Shown here: in pieces, positions 1 through 12,577 of the stretch
Numbering within the stretch: the stretch's first letter is position 1
How the letters are laid out: every line of letters starts with the position of its first letter
Assembly: GCA_026874595.1 (NCBI GenBank)
Contig: CM049306.1
Span: forward strand, 107,839,142-107,903,141
DNA: 64,000 nt
Direction of reading: 5' to 3'
DNA from: Sipunculus nudus
Taxonomy: Eukaryota; Annelida; Sipuncula; Golfingiida; Sipunculidae
Translations under genes and position numbers: made by a program
The notes under the pieces: model-generated
What the model was told of the DNA's origin: nothing
Seen by the model: only the letters and a program-made list of their open reading frames with translations
Database searches by the model: none

Positions 1-1949
1 AATGCCATTCCCGTCCTGCATCGACGGCTCTAAACGTGTTGGGCCTCGAGCACGCGCCCTGCACTGCGACTGCTGCGATGGATGGCAGTTTCCGTCGCGG
101 ACTATATAGAAGCTATGAAGGATGGTTGGCTGGCATGGAGGTGTCAGCCTTGCCGTCTGACCGAAACATCACCGCCTGAGACTGAGGAGGCCCGTGCAGA
201 GGTACTTGACAGCCAAACTACTCAGCAAATTTAAGATACTGCTCCACCTGAGCAGGCAGTAAACGCACCAGCAGCCCCTGATGCAACAGTGGAGACTGCA
301 AATGTTGATGAACCTAGCCTTTACACCACAGAACTCGGTTCCTTCTTGGAACCATCTACACTTGACGAAAGTGATCTGGCACCTCCCGCCCCGCATCGAA
401 TGGAATCAGGTCCGAGCGAACGACTGAGCTACAAAGTGATAGAATCGGCTTCAAACTGCGGCAAGGTAGGTTGTGAATAACTCTATGAATGTTTACTTTA
501 TAGTACATTTAATAAGCATATATTAGAAAGCAATCATCTTAATAAAAACATCATGCTATAACTAAAAGGGTATACATTAAAAATATATGTGATATTAAAC
601 TTTTAATTTTATGTAAGACCCTTGCCAATTTTCTAAGCATAAGCACCATCTGTAATATATAAAACAGAGTTGGATATTGTTCCAGTATATTGTATAATTT
701 TTATATTATATATAACATATGGGTAATTATATATAGTATGTTTAAATATATATATATATATATAATACATATTATGTACATATAATACGTATTTCGACAG
801 GACATATGTTGACAACGCGGGCTACCAGTACACCAAGAAAGTGGACAGCCGGCGCCCAATCGTCACATGACAATAATGACAATACGGTGTTAGGAGCAAA
901 CAAGAACTATAGCCCTTTTAACTCATATCTGACACTTTTTTGTAGCTGTTAACAATTTCTGCGAACACTGATAAATATTTATTATTATTTTCCCCCAGCA
1001 ATTATTGGCCAAGATACCGACTGGGATCTTGCTCAGCACCCAACTATGCCAAAGCCGTATAAGATCGGACGTCAGGCCAATCACAACTACTCTCCCGAGG
1101 CAGCGGAAATCTTGCGCTTCTAAAGAAGCAACTGATTTTCACGCTGCCAGCTTGGACCGTTTATGATATATTTAGTCAGCAGATGGCGGTTTGTTGTCCA
1201 CTGAAATAAACGTGCGTACGATGTGACAAGCAGCCAATCAGATGCCAATAAACAAACACTCGACAGGCATCCTGGGCCGCCCATTGCCGCGCTTCAAGCG
1301 CCGTTTGATGAGTTTCCGGTCGAATTTAAATTGCTCCTTCTGCATTCTCGCATCATCGACCGATTCGATTATGACATTATGACTGTGTTAGCGTACCCAT
1401 GTATCTGTTGTCTGCAGAACTGAAACCAGCCAGCGAGGTGTGCACGCAGCCTTTGTTGTTACGTTTCGTTTGAATTACAGCTCACCGGCCGAGCATCCTA
1501 TGTGCCCATGGCCCTAAGAAAACCACGTCAGGGGCAATTCTCTCTGAGCCAATGGCCTGCTTAGACGGTTACGCTGGGGGATGAGCTGTCACTCAATAAG
1601 AAATGAATATGATTGGCTCCGTGTATTCCTCGCTTGGCTTTGTCTTCCAGCACAAAGTTTCATCTGATTGGACAAAAGTACAGTGCTCCCCTCTGGTGTT
1701 GCAAAGCAGGATACGAGGTCATAACAAACAGCGCCTTACAATATAGGAAGTAGCCCTATAGGTAAAGCGCTGTGTAAAGAGCGTAAATCACAACAGGAAA
1801 CAGACAAGACCGCGTGCTCATCATGACCTCACGTTCCAGCTGACCATGCATGAGCATCTTCCACAGGGCTTTCTGGAGGCGGATGTCTCCAAAGACGGAG
1901 GACGTCACAGACTCTCAATGATGACCTTACCGGCAAGTGCCCGCACATG

Positions 1950-2129
1950 TTAAGTTCATGATAATTTCCTCTGTGATAAATAATGCAATTTCTTGTGTAT
2001 ATTCGCCAAAACGATTGTATATACGTCACAATGGTGTACTCAATAAAATAATTATTTTTATTCAAAAGTCAGAATATTAAAGTCGTAATCTATAGTAATT
2101 TTACCTTTACCTTATACTGTCTTGCACAG
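1950..2129 (+). other. MULE intron with mutated 5' splice site
   Basis: The exon before it ends ..GCACATG and the next exon begins G TAC ATC GAT after TTGCACAG. Joining them makes TGG, giving the tryptophan usually found just before YIDGTF. The intron therefore starts TTAAGT where GTAAGT would be expected, a single G-to-T change that would abolish normal splicing. This dates one lesion of the gene independently of the stop codons. Confidence 0.65.
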
Positions 2130-3033
2130 GTACATCGATGGGACGTTCAAGATCCTGGCGGAACCCTTTCGACAATTGATCAGTATCCATGCATTTGTGA
2201 AGTCTGGCACATCGACCAAGCAAGTTCCCCTGGCCTTTGCTGCGATATCGTGAAAGAGAGTGTGTGATTACAGCCAGGTCCTGCACGCTATCATTGATCG
2301 GCTCCCATCAGTTCCAGTGGTCAGACAGATTGTTGCCGACTTCGAGCCTTCTATAAAGCAGTCAATGCGCCGTGTACTCCCCTAAGTAGAGAGCTAAAGA
2401 GCTGCCTTTTCCAGTTTACGCTGGTATATCTTATAAATATACTTATAGATTGGATATTTGCAAGAAATCGCATGAAATGTTCTCAAGAAGAGACAGACCA
2501 ATGGCTCAGGCTGAGCAAACTAATACAGTCAATATCATTATGATTTAAACTGTAAATTTTTGTATTTTTATTATAATGATAATTATAATTATTATTATTA
2601 TTATTTACTTATTTGGTTATTTGGATCATTTTACCTGTAGTCGGTGTTCCGGAAGGCACAAGAGGTGGGGCTCCAGCAAGCGTACAGTCACGATTCTGGA
2701 ACGCACCACGTAAGAGTATTCAAATTATAATCTTCATGTAATCAGTAATACATGTATGAAATGTAATATATGTATATATAATAATATATAAATTAATCCA
2801 GTGTGAAAATTCTAGTGTGTAATAAAAATCAAGTGTATGTTTACGATGGCCATTATAAACTTTCGTGAAAACAGAATAATATCACGCTATATTAAGCATT
2901 TAAAGTTAATAGCTTATACGTTGATGAGCCTGCCACTTTTGCCATGGGAACATGTATCCGGCGTTTCCCAGACTTTGTGCAGCACTCTGCCGGAGGTCAT
3001 GCCAGAACTACACCGACTGGCGGAGTACATGAT

Positions 3034-3035
3034 AA
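3034..3035. repeat. AA target-site duplication, left copy
   Basis: The last two bases before CCCTGCAAACA. They match AA at 59269-59270. Only one AA is needed to rebuild the uninterrupted MULE codons ATG ATA AGT CAG TGG. Confidence 0.75.
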
Positions 3036-5760
3036 CCCTGCAAACACAGTACGTAAACCTAACGTTCGTGGAAAGTTACAGGTCATAACATTATTTAGAA
3101 ACGTGCAGGCAACGTCAAGTTTACGTCATATTGAAATACAGGAACGTCCGTCCAAGGTACTTCATGTAACGTTTTAATATAACCTTGTATTTACATTTAA
3201 AGAACGTTGTCCTGAACTTCCAAAACGCCTTTGGTTAAAACGCATTGTATTGTTATTATGTAACGTACATCAAACGTTATGTACACGTTACTGGGCACGT
3301 TCTGAATTTCGATTAGGTTCCTTATTCTTCAATATTGTTTAAAAACATTTATAAAACATGGTGCGAACGTTATACTTAACGTCCTAAATACTCTAAAGTA
3401 AAATATTATTGGCAACGGCAAACGGACGTTTTAGAAACGTTGCATTAAAAGTTTTTTATGTTGTGCATGCGGTTAGGTTTGCTACGTTTTCCGGCACGTT
3501 ATATGGACGTATCGTAAACGTTGCAAAGTTTCGGTCCAATATGTTTATGTTATAAATATTCGCAACATTATTTCAAACATTAATATACGGTTTTATATAC
3601 GATACGGTGGACAATGTAAAGCTGATGAAAATACGGATATTTACGACGCTGTATACAACGGTCAAGAAACATGTTGGGAACGTTATGGTGAACGTCTGCA
3701 GTACCCGGAAGTATAACATTTTAGGCAATGTCGAAGAGACGTCTGTAAAATGTTACACATAATGTTTCACATGTAGTGCATGTGGTTACATTTGCGACTT
3801 TTTTTGCACGTAAAATGTACGTATCCTTAACGTTGCAAATTAGTCGGGTCTGTGATTGTAATTTTCAAATATACACAAAGTTATTTAAAATATAAATATA
3901 CTGTTATCTATACGTTATGGTGCACAATCTAAAACTGTTGAAAATACAGATTTCAACTGTTCTGTATGCAACGTATTTAACACATGCTGAGAACGTTACA
4001 GTGAATTTCTGCAATACTCGGAAGTATAACATTTTAGGCAATGTCGAAGAGACGTCTGCGAAATGTTACACATAACGTTTCACATGTTGTGCATATGGTT
4101 ACATTTGCGACGTTGTTTTGCACGTAAAATGTACGTATTCTAAACATTGCAAATTAGTCGGGTCTGTGAACGTTATTTTCAAATATACACAAAGTTATTT
4201 AAAATATAGATATACTGTTATATATACGTTATGGTGCACAATCTAAAACAGGTGAAAAAAAAAACAGATTTCTACTGCGCTGTATACAACGTATTTGACA
4301 CATGCTGAGAACATTTTATTGGACGTCCTAAAAGTCGGAAAGTATAACATATTAGGAAATGTTATAGAGACGTTTGCTATATGTAACACATAACGTTATA
4401 CATTTTGTGCGTGTGGTTACATTTGCTACGTTGTTTTGGCACGTAAAATTAACGTATCTTAAACATTGCAAATTAGTCGGTTCAATATGTGTAAATTACA
4501 AATATACTCAACGTTATTTCAAACATTAATATACGGTTTTATATACGATACGGTGCAAAATGTAAAGCTGATGAAAATACAGATTTTTACGACGCTGTAT
4601 ACAACGGTCAAGAAACATGTTGGGAACGTTATGGTGAACGTCTACAATACCTGGAAGTATGACATTTTAGGCAATGTCGAAGAGACGTCTGCAAAATGTT
4701 ACACATAATGTTTCACATGTAGTGCATGTGGTTACGTTTGCGATATTTTGGTCTGTAAAATGGACGTATCATAAACGTTGCAAATTAGTCGGTTCAATAT
4801 GTTAAATTACAAATATACACAACGTTATTTCAAACATTAATATAGAGTTTTATATACGATACGGTACACAATGTAAAGCTGATGAAAATACAGATTTTTA
4901 CGACGCTATATACAACTGTCAAGAAACATGTTGGGAACGTTATGGTGAACGTCTGCGATACCCGGAAGTATAACATTTTAGGCAATGTCGAAGAGACGTC
5001 TGCAAAATGTTACACACAACGTTTCACATGTTGTGCATATGGTTACATTTGCGACGTTGTTTTGCACGTAAAATGTACGTATTCTAAACATTGCAAATTA
5101 GTCGGGTCTGTGAATGTTATTTTCAAATATACACAAAGTTATTTAAAATATAGATATACTGTTATATATACGTTATGGTGCACAATCTAAAACAGGTGAA
5201 AAAAAACCAGATTTCTACTGCGCTGTATACAACGTATTTGACACATGCTGAGAACGTTTTATTGGACGTCCTAAAAGTCGGAAAGTATAACATATTAGGA
5301 AATGTTATAGAGACGTTTGCTATATGTAACACATAACGTTATACATTTTGTGCGTGTGGTTACATTTGCTACGTTGTTTTGGCACGTAAAATTAACGTAT
5401 CTTAAACATTGCAAATTAGTCGGTTCAATATGTTTAAATTACAAATTTACTCAACGTTATTTCAAACATTAATATACGGTTTTATATAAGATACGGTGCA
5501 CAATGTAAAGCTGAGGAAAATACAGATTTTTATGTACGTATCCTTAACGTTGCAAATTAGCCACCAATCAAAATGTGGTTTTATATGATACGGCATGCAA
5601 CATACATTAATCTGTTGTCTCCCATACTCAGTAATATAACGTTCAACGTCACTGAAACATTTGCAGTGTGTTGCACTCAACATGTTGTGTATATAGATAT
5701 ATTCCCGACGTTTTTCGGCAGATAAACGCAATGTATCAGACACATTGAAAAACGGTGAAT
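3036..5760. repeat. Left AACGTT-rich tandem array, 315-bp unit, 945-bp higher order
   Basis: The landmark GCAAATTAGTCGG, or a close variant, recurs at 3522, 3834, 4149, 4468, 4780, 5093 and 5411, spacing 312-319. Units three apart are the most alike: 4149 with 5093, and 3522 with 4468 and 5411. This gives a trimer of about 945 bp. Unit 4780 looks like a mosaic of two types. The first 480 bases next to the terminus are AACGTT-rich but not clearly repeated. Reading frames at 4466-4708 and 4882-5190 are by-products of the repetition, not genes. Confidence 0.9.
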
Positions 5761-5849
5761 GTTGTTAAAAAGCACGCTACACAATTGTAATTACAAGTAT
5801 ATAGATCAAAGGTTATCCAAAATACATTTATCACAGCCACTTGTGAGCA

Positions 5850-8800
5850 GCAGGATTAATTAGCAGCAGCCACATGTAAATTGCAACCATGTATATTCAC
5901 CAAAATATCAGTATTATTCTGCATGTTCAACACCCTAGGTGAATTTTAACCTAATCATATGCACAAAAAGCCCTGTTAAATGCTAAAAATCCCTTTTTTA
6001 TAGACACCCCCTAATGGCAAGTATTAACAGCGGCCTTCTGCAATCTGCAACCCTGTATATGTTCACCAAAAGATAAGTTAAATCCTGCATTTTCAACACC
6101 CTAGCTGAATTTTAACCTGATCATATGCACAAAAAGCCATGTAAAGTGCTAAAAATTCATTTTTTTTTCTCCTGATTGGTACAAAAACACAGCAAGTTCT
6201 CCCAATTTTTGTATACATATTTCTCCAAGTAGTCATCTGCAGCCCAAAACTTTTCAGACTAATCAGCCAAATAACACAGAATTTAGCTCAAGACACCACA
6301 TGTATTAAAACCAATTTGATTTGGTACGGATGAAAACACTTTAAAGGATACCTCAAAATGGTAGGTATTAACAGGAGCCATATGCAAATTGCAACCATGT
6401 ATGTTCACTAAAGTATCAGTAAAATCCTGCATTTTGAACACCCTAGCTGAATTTTAACCTGATCATATGCACCAAAAGCCATGTAAAGTGCTAAAAATCC
6501 ATTTTTTGCTCCTCACTGGTACAAAAACACAGCCAGGTCTCCCAATTTTTGTATACATATTTCTCCAAGGGGTCATCTGCAGCCCAAAACTTTTCAGACT
6601 AATTGGCCAAATAACACAGAATTTAGCTCAAGACACCACATGTATTAAAGCCAATTTGATTCAGTACAGATGAAAACACTTTAAAGGATACCTCAAAATG
6701 GTAGGTATTAACAGGAGCCATATGCAAATTGCAACCATGTAAGTTCACCAAAGTATCAGTAAAATCCTGCATTTTGAACACCCTAGCTGAATTTTAACCT
6801 GATCATATACACAAAAAGCCTTGTAAAGTGCTAAAAATCCATTTTTTGCTCCTCATTGGTACAAAAAGACAGCCAGCTCTCCCAATTTTTGTATACATAT
6901 ATCTCCAAGGGGTCATCTGCAGCCCAAAACTTTTCAGACTAATCAGCCAAATAACACAGAATTTAGCTCAAGACACCACATGTATTAAAGCCAAGTTGAG
7001 TCGGTACAGATGAAAACACTTTAAAGGATACCTCAAAATGGTAGGTATTAACAGGAGCCATATGCAAATTGCAACCATGTATATTCACCAAAGTATCAGT
7101 AAAATCCTGCATTTTGAACACCCTAGCTGAATTTTAACCTGATCATATGCACAAAAAGCCATGTAAAGTGCTAAAAATCCATTTTTGCTCCTCATTGGTA
7201 CAAAAACACAGCCAGCTCTCCCAATTTTTGTATACATATTTCTCCAAGGGGTCATCTGCAGCCCAAAACTTTTCAGACTTATTGGCCAAATAACACAGAA
7301 TTTAGCTCAAGACACCACATGTATCAAAGCCAATTTGATTCGGTACGGATGAAAACACTTTAAAGGATACCTCAAAATGGTAGGTATTAACAGGAGCCAT
7401 ATGCAAATTGCAACCATGTATGTTCACCAAAGTATCAGTAAAATCCTGCATTTTGAACACCCTAGCTGAATTTTAACCTGACAATGTGCACAAAAAGCCA
7501 TGTAAAGTGCTAAAAATCCATTTTTTGCTCCTCATTGGTACAAAAACACAGCCAGCTCTCCCAATTTTTGTATACATATTTTTCTCCAAGGGGTCATCTG
7601 CAGCCCAAAACTTTTCAGACTAATTGGCCAAATAACACAGGATTTAGCTCAAGACACCACATGTATTGAAGCAAAGGTGAGTCGGTACAGATGAAAACAC
7701 TTTAAAGGATACCCCAAAATGGTAGGTCTTAACAGGAGCCATATGCAAATTGCAACCATGTATGTTCACCAAAGTATCAGTAAAATCCTGCATTTTGAAC
7801 ACCCTAGCTGAATTTTAACCTGATCATATGCACACAAAGCCATGTAAAGTGCTAAAAATCCATTTTTTGCTCCTCATTGGTACAAAAACACAGCCAGGTC
7901 TCCCAATTTTTGTATACATATTTCTCCAAGGGGTCATCTGCAGCCCAAAACTTTTCAGACTAATCAGCCAAATAACACAGAATTTAGCTCAAGACACCAC
8001 ATGTATTAAATCCAATTTGATTCTGTACGGATGAAAACACTTTAAAGGATACCTCAAAATGGTAGGTATTAACAAGAGCCATATGCAAATTGCAACCATG
8101 TATGTTCACCAAAGTATCAGTAAAATCCTGCATTTTGAACACCCTAGCTGAATTTTAACCTGATCATATGCACAAAAAGCCATGTAAAGTGCTAAAAATC
8201 CATTTTTGCTCCTCATTGGTACAAAAACACAGCCAGCTCTCCCAATTTTTGTATACTTATTTCTCCAAGGGGTCATCTGCAGCCCAAAACTTTTCAGACT
8301 AATTGGCCAAATAACACAGAATTTAGCTCAAGACACCACATGTATTAAAGCCAATTTGATTCGGTACAGATGAAAACACTTTAAAGGATACCCCAAAATG
8401 GTAGGTCTTAACAGGAGCCATATGCAAATTGCAACCATGTATGTTCACCAAAGTATCAGTAAAATCCTGCATTTTGAACACCCTAGCTGAATTTTAACCT
8501 GATCATATGCACAAAAAGCCATGTAAAGTGCTAAAAATCCATTTTTGCTCCTCATTGGTACAAAAACACAGCCAGCCCTCCCAATTTTTGTATACATATT
8601 TCTCCAAGGGGTCATCTGCAGCCCAAAAATTTTCAGACTAATCAGCCAAATAACACAGAATTTAGCTCAAGACACCACATGTATTAAAGCCAAGTTGAGT
8701 CGGTACAGATGAAAACACTTTAAAGGATACCCCAAAATGGTAGGTCTTAACAGGAGCCATATGCAAATTGCAACCATGTTTGTTCACCAAAGTATCAGTA

Positions 8801-9400
8801 AAATCCTGCATTTTGAACACCCTAGCGGAATTTTAACCTGATCATATGTACAAAAAGCCATGTAAAGTGCTAAAAATCCATTTTTGCTCCTCATTGGTAC
8901 AAAAACACAGCCAGATCTCCCAATTTTTGTATACATATTTCTCCAAGGGGTCATCTGCAGCCCAAAACTTTTCAGACTAATAAGCCAAATAACACAGAAT
9001 TTAGCTCAAGACACCACATGTATTAAAGCCAAGTTGAGTCGGTACAGATGAAAACACTTTAAAGAATACCTCAAAATGGTAGGTATTAACAGGAGCCATA
9101 TGCAAATTGCAACCATGTATGTTCACCAAAGTATCAGTAAAATCCTGCATTTTGAACACCCTAGCCGAATTTTAACCTGATCATGTGCACAAAAGCCCTG
9201 TCAAATGCTAAAAATCCATTTTTTTGCACCTTATTGCCACACAAACTCAGCCACCTCTCCCAATTTTTGTATGTAATTTCCCCAAGGGTTTACTTCAGCC
9301 CAAACATTTCAGACCAATCAGTGTAATAACACAGAATTAAGCCCAAAACTCCACATGTATACAGCCAATATTGAGTCTGTATGGATGATTTTTGTAATAT
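5850..9400. repeat. Satellite array, 340-bp unit, about 10 copies
   Basis: CACCCTAGCTGAATTTTAAC and its variants start at 6097, 6439, 6779, 7119, 7458, 7800, 8140, 8479, 8818 and 9157, spacing 339-342. A partial, divergent unit lies at 5931 and a decayed one after 9180. Central units differ by few substitutions, so they were homogenised or amplified recently. It abuts the AACGTT array but shares no unit with it. Short open frames of about 68 codons recur because the unit recurs, and no coding role is supported. Confidence 0.95.
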
Positions 9401-9507
9401 GCATGTTATATGTAAAAATTCCAATTTTTTGTAATTTTACATGCAATTTAAAAAAAAAAAATCCCCAATGGATGTCATTTAATCTATTGTACAAACCACA
9501 CAAAAAC

Positions 9508-9615
9508 AACTATATATATATATATATATATATATCCTATTAATAACTATGGTTATAGGCTTGGTTCCATAGTTCAGTTTACCATGAGAGAGAGAGAGAG
9601 AGAGTGAGAGAGAAA
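9508..9615. repeat. (TA)n and (GA)n microsatellites
   Basis: A TA run at about 9511-9535 and a GAGA run at about 9586-9613, separated by unique sequence. Confidence 0.9.
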
Positions 9616-10905
9616 TATTTATTTGACATAAAAGTAATGTATCCATAAACAATTATTCAACATCATTTTTTGTTTTAATTGTGTCTGGAGACTGTTGTTA
9701 AGGAATTTTTATCTGCTGACACAAAAGCAACCTGTGACACATAGAGAAATATACATACATAATACATAATATGCAGGTTATGTGTTATACATTTCACAAA
9801 ATATGAGATTATATGATTTAATGAGGAAAATTAGTGAGAAACTGGGAAGATTATCCACTTGAGTTACTGAAATAACAGTTTGTAATCTATTTTAAGGGTT
9901 TTTTTGTGTTTGTTACAGATATAACAGTTTATCTGAAGGCATATGTCTTTATATCATGTGTATTAATGAAATTTTGTAGCAAATCAATCCTTGGAGACTA
10001 TGAGTGAAATTTTGTCAATAATGAATTGGTAAGTTCATTTATGACTTTTGTTGTCATATAATGCTTTTCAGTTAGTTGTCTGCTGTCTTATTTTTAGTTC
10101 TGGTTTTATTTGTAACAAGGGTATCTTTGTCTTATGTCATGTTCGTGTGTCATTGTCCTTGTTGAAAAATTAAATGTTTGTTAAAAATCGCTGTAGTGCT
10201 TCATGACAGTATTTATAGTATAATTTTATTAAATTTAGTCTGAAAATGTCATTTATTTTTAAGAAAAACTTTTAATGATTTATATATTATAAAGCTAAAT
10301 CTGGATTAGAATTAATTAAACCTAAACTGGAAACATAATATATCTTATTTTTAAAACATTACACCTGATTCAATTCCCCAACCCTAACTTTAAGATAAGT
10401 TGACACTTTATTTATATAACTTTATGGTCTATACCAGCACTCAGTGATGTATATTTGAACATAATTTTCCTTAATTGTGGGCGTAATACACAACCAATGT
10501 TTGATGAAGGCCTATGTGTCACTGTGTGTTGCTAGCCTCCTCTCAAAATGAAGATAATTTTTTTATTGTTTCGTATATGGCACATTTCCGCTTATATATG
10601 ACATCCATATTTTGCTCTTATAAAAAAAAGTTCATATAGATCAGACATAGGCCTATTTATAAGGGGGGGGGGGACTTTATTAAATACAATACATATGACT
10701 TTTTTACTTATAACCTGTTGCTATAATTTATGTGATTGCATGGACAACGAGATGTGTGTGTGTGTGTGTGTGTGTGTGTGCCATTCTAAGTCATTATTCA
10801 TGATGTGGAGAGTGGTTCCATCTGGGGAAGGTGGCTCATAAATAGACGATAAATAAAATGAACCTGACACTTTTTCATATATATTTTCCTACCCATGTCT
10901 ACAGG
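9616..10905. other. AT-rich stretch, no gene seen
   Basis: No sustained coding frame, repeat unit or recognised element. It holds a G run at 10662-10672 and a (TG)n run at about 10752-10780. Confidence 0.6.
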
Positions 10906-10939
10906 CGTAACAAACTTGTGAATTTGGCGGGTAAAAAGT

Positions 10940-11344
10940 TTCAAAGCACCTATCGTCCAAGTTTAAAAGAAAATATTTTGATATGATAGGAGGTTACGAT
11001 TTCGGCATTTACTTTGTGTTGGCGGGAAATATGAATCTGCGGGCAGGCAGGATGTGGTCGTTAGCGCCTTCGGTAAGTATATAATGACAGTAGGCCCATC
11101 TAGGCCAATGTAACCAGCTAATGTCTTCAGGCACATCACTGTTTTCTTAGGTATGCGAAAACCCATAAAAATATTTCTCTTCAAATTGAGTAATAATGAC
11201 CATATGATAAGAAAGTTTCTTAGATCTTTTATTATCGCTCAGGTCTAGTTTTATGAATGTATGTCTTTGGTTTAGATTGCCTCGTCCAAAGACAAAATAT
11301 TCCAATTCGCGCTGCTAGCTGTCTGCATAAACAATTACGCATGA
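10940..11344 (+). promoter_or_regulatory. Candidate promoter with tiny two-exon reading frame
   Basis: A locally GC-richer patch has two GGCGGG boxes, including TTGGCGGGAAAT just before an ATG at 11031; TTGGCGGGAA resembles an E2F-type site. The frame from this ATG (MNLRAGRMWSLAPS) stops at a consensus donor, TCG then GTAAGT at 11073. A possible acceptor, TTTGGTTTAG, ends at 11275, followed in phase by 22 codons to TGA at 11342. Nothing in the product is recognised. This is inference from signal spacing only, and chance is a real alternative. Confidence 0.2.
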
Positions 11345-11462
11345 AAGGAGAATCCTAGTTGTTGATTCCACCACAAAGGTTTAGGGCAATTATAGCCAAC
11401 CCGGACATAGTCAAAGACCATATCCCTAGAAGTGCAGGGTAGAACATAACTGCATTAAATGC

Positions 11463-11490
11463 TGCGGTATCCAGGACTCTGGATACCGCA
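11463..11490. repeat. Perfect 12-bp hairpin
   Basis: TGCGGTATCCAG, loop GACT, CTGGATACCGCA. It is exact over 12 pairs and GC-richer than its surroundings. It could be a terminal palindrome of an old element or an RNA hairpin. No partner was found. Confidence 0.7.
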
Positions 11491-12067
11491 TAAAAAGCTT
11501 CAGAGTAAACTGGAGAACTTCAAACCCTTGTCGGAAAAAAAATCGTGTAAAATCAAATATTGCGTTTATGACAAGGAAACTGTAAGTAATCTAAGGGAGA
11601 TATACTTTATTCGAATGACCAAGAAATTCAGATAAATATTATGTTTAAGTATGTAAACAAGACTCACTTTTAAAACTTTGCAACCCTTGCAACTGTCTCA
11701 GAATCTGAAACAATGAACTGCCAGACCTTTGCCCGCTGAGCCAACACGGCCCGTTACCACTGGTTACACAGGCGGCTGTAGCTGGGGGAAAACCCAGAGC
11801 ACACATCGTTCCCTGTGTATCACCGTTTATTAGGATAATACATATTCTTTTAATCAACATTTGAAGTGGACAAACACTGTCTAAGTGGTATGTTATATGC
11901 ATATTTGATTGGAATATCTTTATTTCCTAACAAATACAACATTTTTAGACGAAATATCAGAATTTAATTGTCATGTGTAATGTCGCAAGTTTCCTCAAAT
12001 CATCTTCTAGGGCTCCTGCACAGCTTAGCGTAGTAAGAGAGCACAGGTGCTAGGGCTAGGTAGAACA

Positions 12068-12100
12068 GAATAGTCTGTCCTTGGCTTGGACAGACTATTC
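12068..12100. repeat. Perfect 13-bp hairpin made of two element ends
   Basis: GAATAGTCTGTCC, loop TTGGCTT, GGACAGACTATTC. The right arm continues as the left end of the 12091-15103 inverted-repeat element (CAGACTATTCACTGAA), so the hairpin looks like two such ends head to head. Confidence 0.7.
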
Positions 12101-12577
12101 ACTGAAATGGAGTAAAATTGACCGAAATTGACCATGATAAAAACATTAAATGAATTGGTTGTTTACCTGTTTACATGTTACCTGTGTCAATTTTCATCGA
12201 GTATGAGAATATAAGAGCATTTTATTTAAACTTTGATGAGATTTTTTATGAAAACTTTGGTAAAACCCAGGTAAAACTTATTTCCCCAACCTGGGTTAAA
12301 CCCAGGTTTTTACCATTGTACTAAGTACAGGGTTGGCAAACCTGTTGGGAAGATAGGTGTTTTCCCCTTCTCAGGGAAGAAAAGGAAATTTCTGGGAAGA
12401 AAAAAAAGTCAGGGAAGAAACTCTTTTTCCCACAGGTTCCCACAACCTTTTATTAATAATATATAACATAGTAAATAAGCATATATACAGAGAACCACTT
12501 AATAATATATATCAGTTGTTCATTAAGCACACATTGTTGTTCAATATTTACACACTCAGATAGTTTAGACTTATATT

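Larger units (their letters stand above)
1..3035 (+). pseudogene. MULE (Mutator-like) DNA transposase gene, 5' half, broken
   Basis: A transposase of the MULE family (DDE-type, cut-and-paste, nuclear) that begins before the window. Exons read in order: 1-465, Cys-rich treble-clef/PHD-like part (CDCCDGWQF, then frameshifted WRCQPC) and ..YKVIESASNCGK, donor GTAGGT at 466; about 800-865, FLYWCH-like GYQYTKK; 999 to about 1120 (QANHNYSPEAAEIL); 1797-1949 (NRKQTRPRAHHDLTFQL, then LPQGFLEADV); 2130-2423, catalytic core WYIDGTFK and VADFEPS, giving the first two acidic residues; 2641-2709 (VFRKAQEVGLQQAY); 2913-3035 (LMSLPLLPWEH..LAEYMI). Stops (TGA 2251, TAA at about 2386) and frameshifts make it a pseudogene. 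The family call comes from recognised motif order, not from a search. Reading stops at 3035, inside a codon, where the 56-kb insert begins, and continues at 59271. Confidence 0.9.

Noticed and set aside
4466-5190. 80- and 102-codon frames in the AACGTT array
   Set aside because: Same repeat unit read twice. The amino-acid pattern follows the DNA repeat and other units are closed.
6467-8034. Repeated 61-68-codon frames (KVLKIHFLLL..)
   Set aside because: They recur only because the 340-bp satellite recurs. Stops and shifts differ between units, and there is no sign of codon-level constraint.
11690-11760. tRNA-like GTTGGCTCAGCGGGCAAAG on the minus strand
   Set aside because: A box A-like word only. 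No box B and no tail, so a SINE or tRNA cannot be supported.
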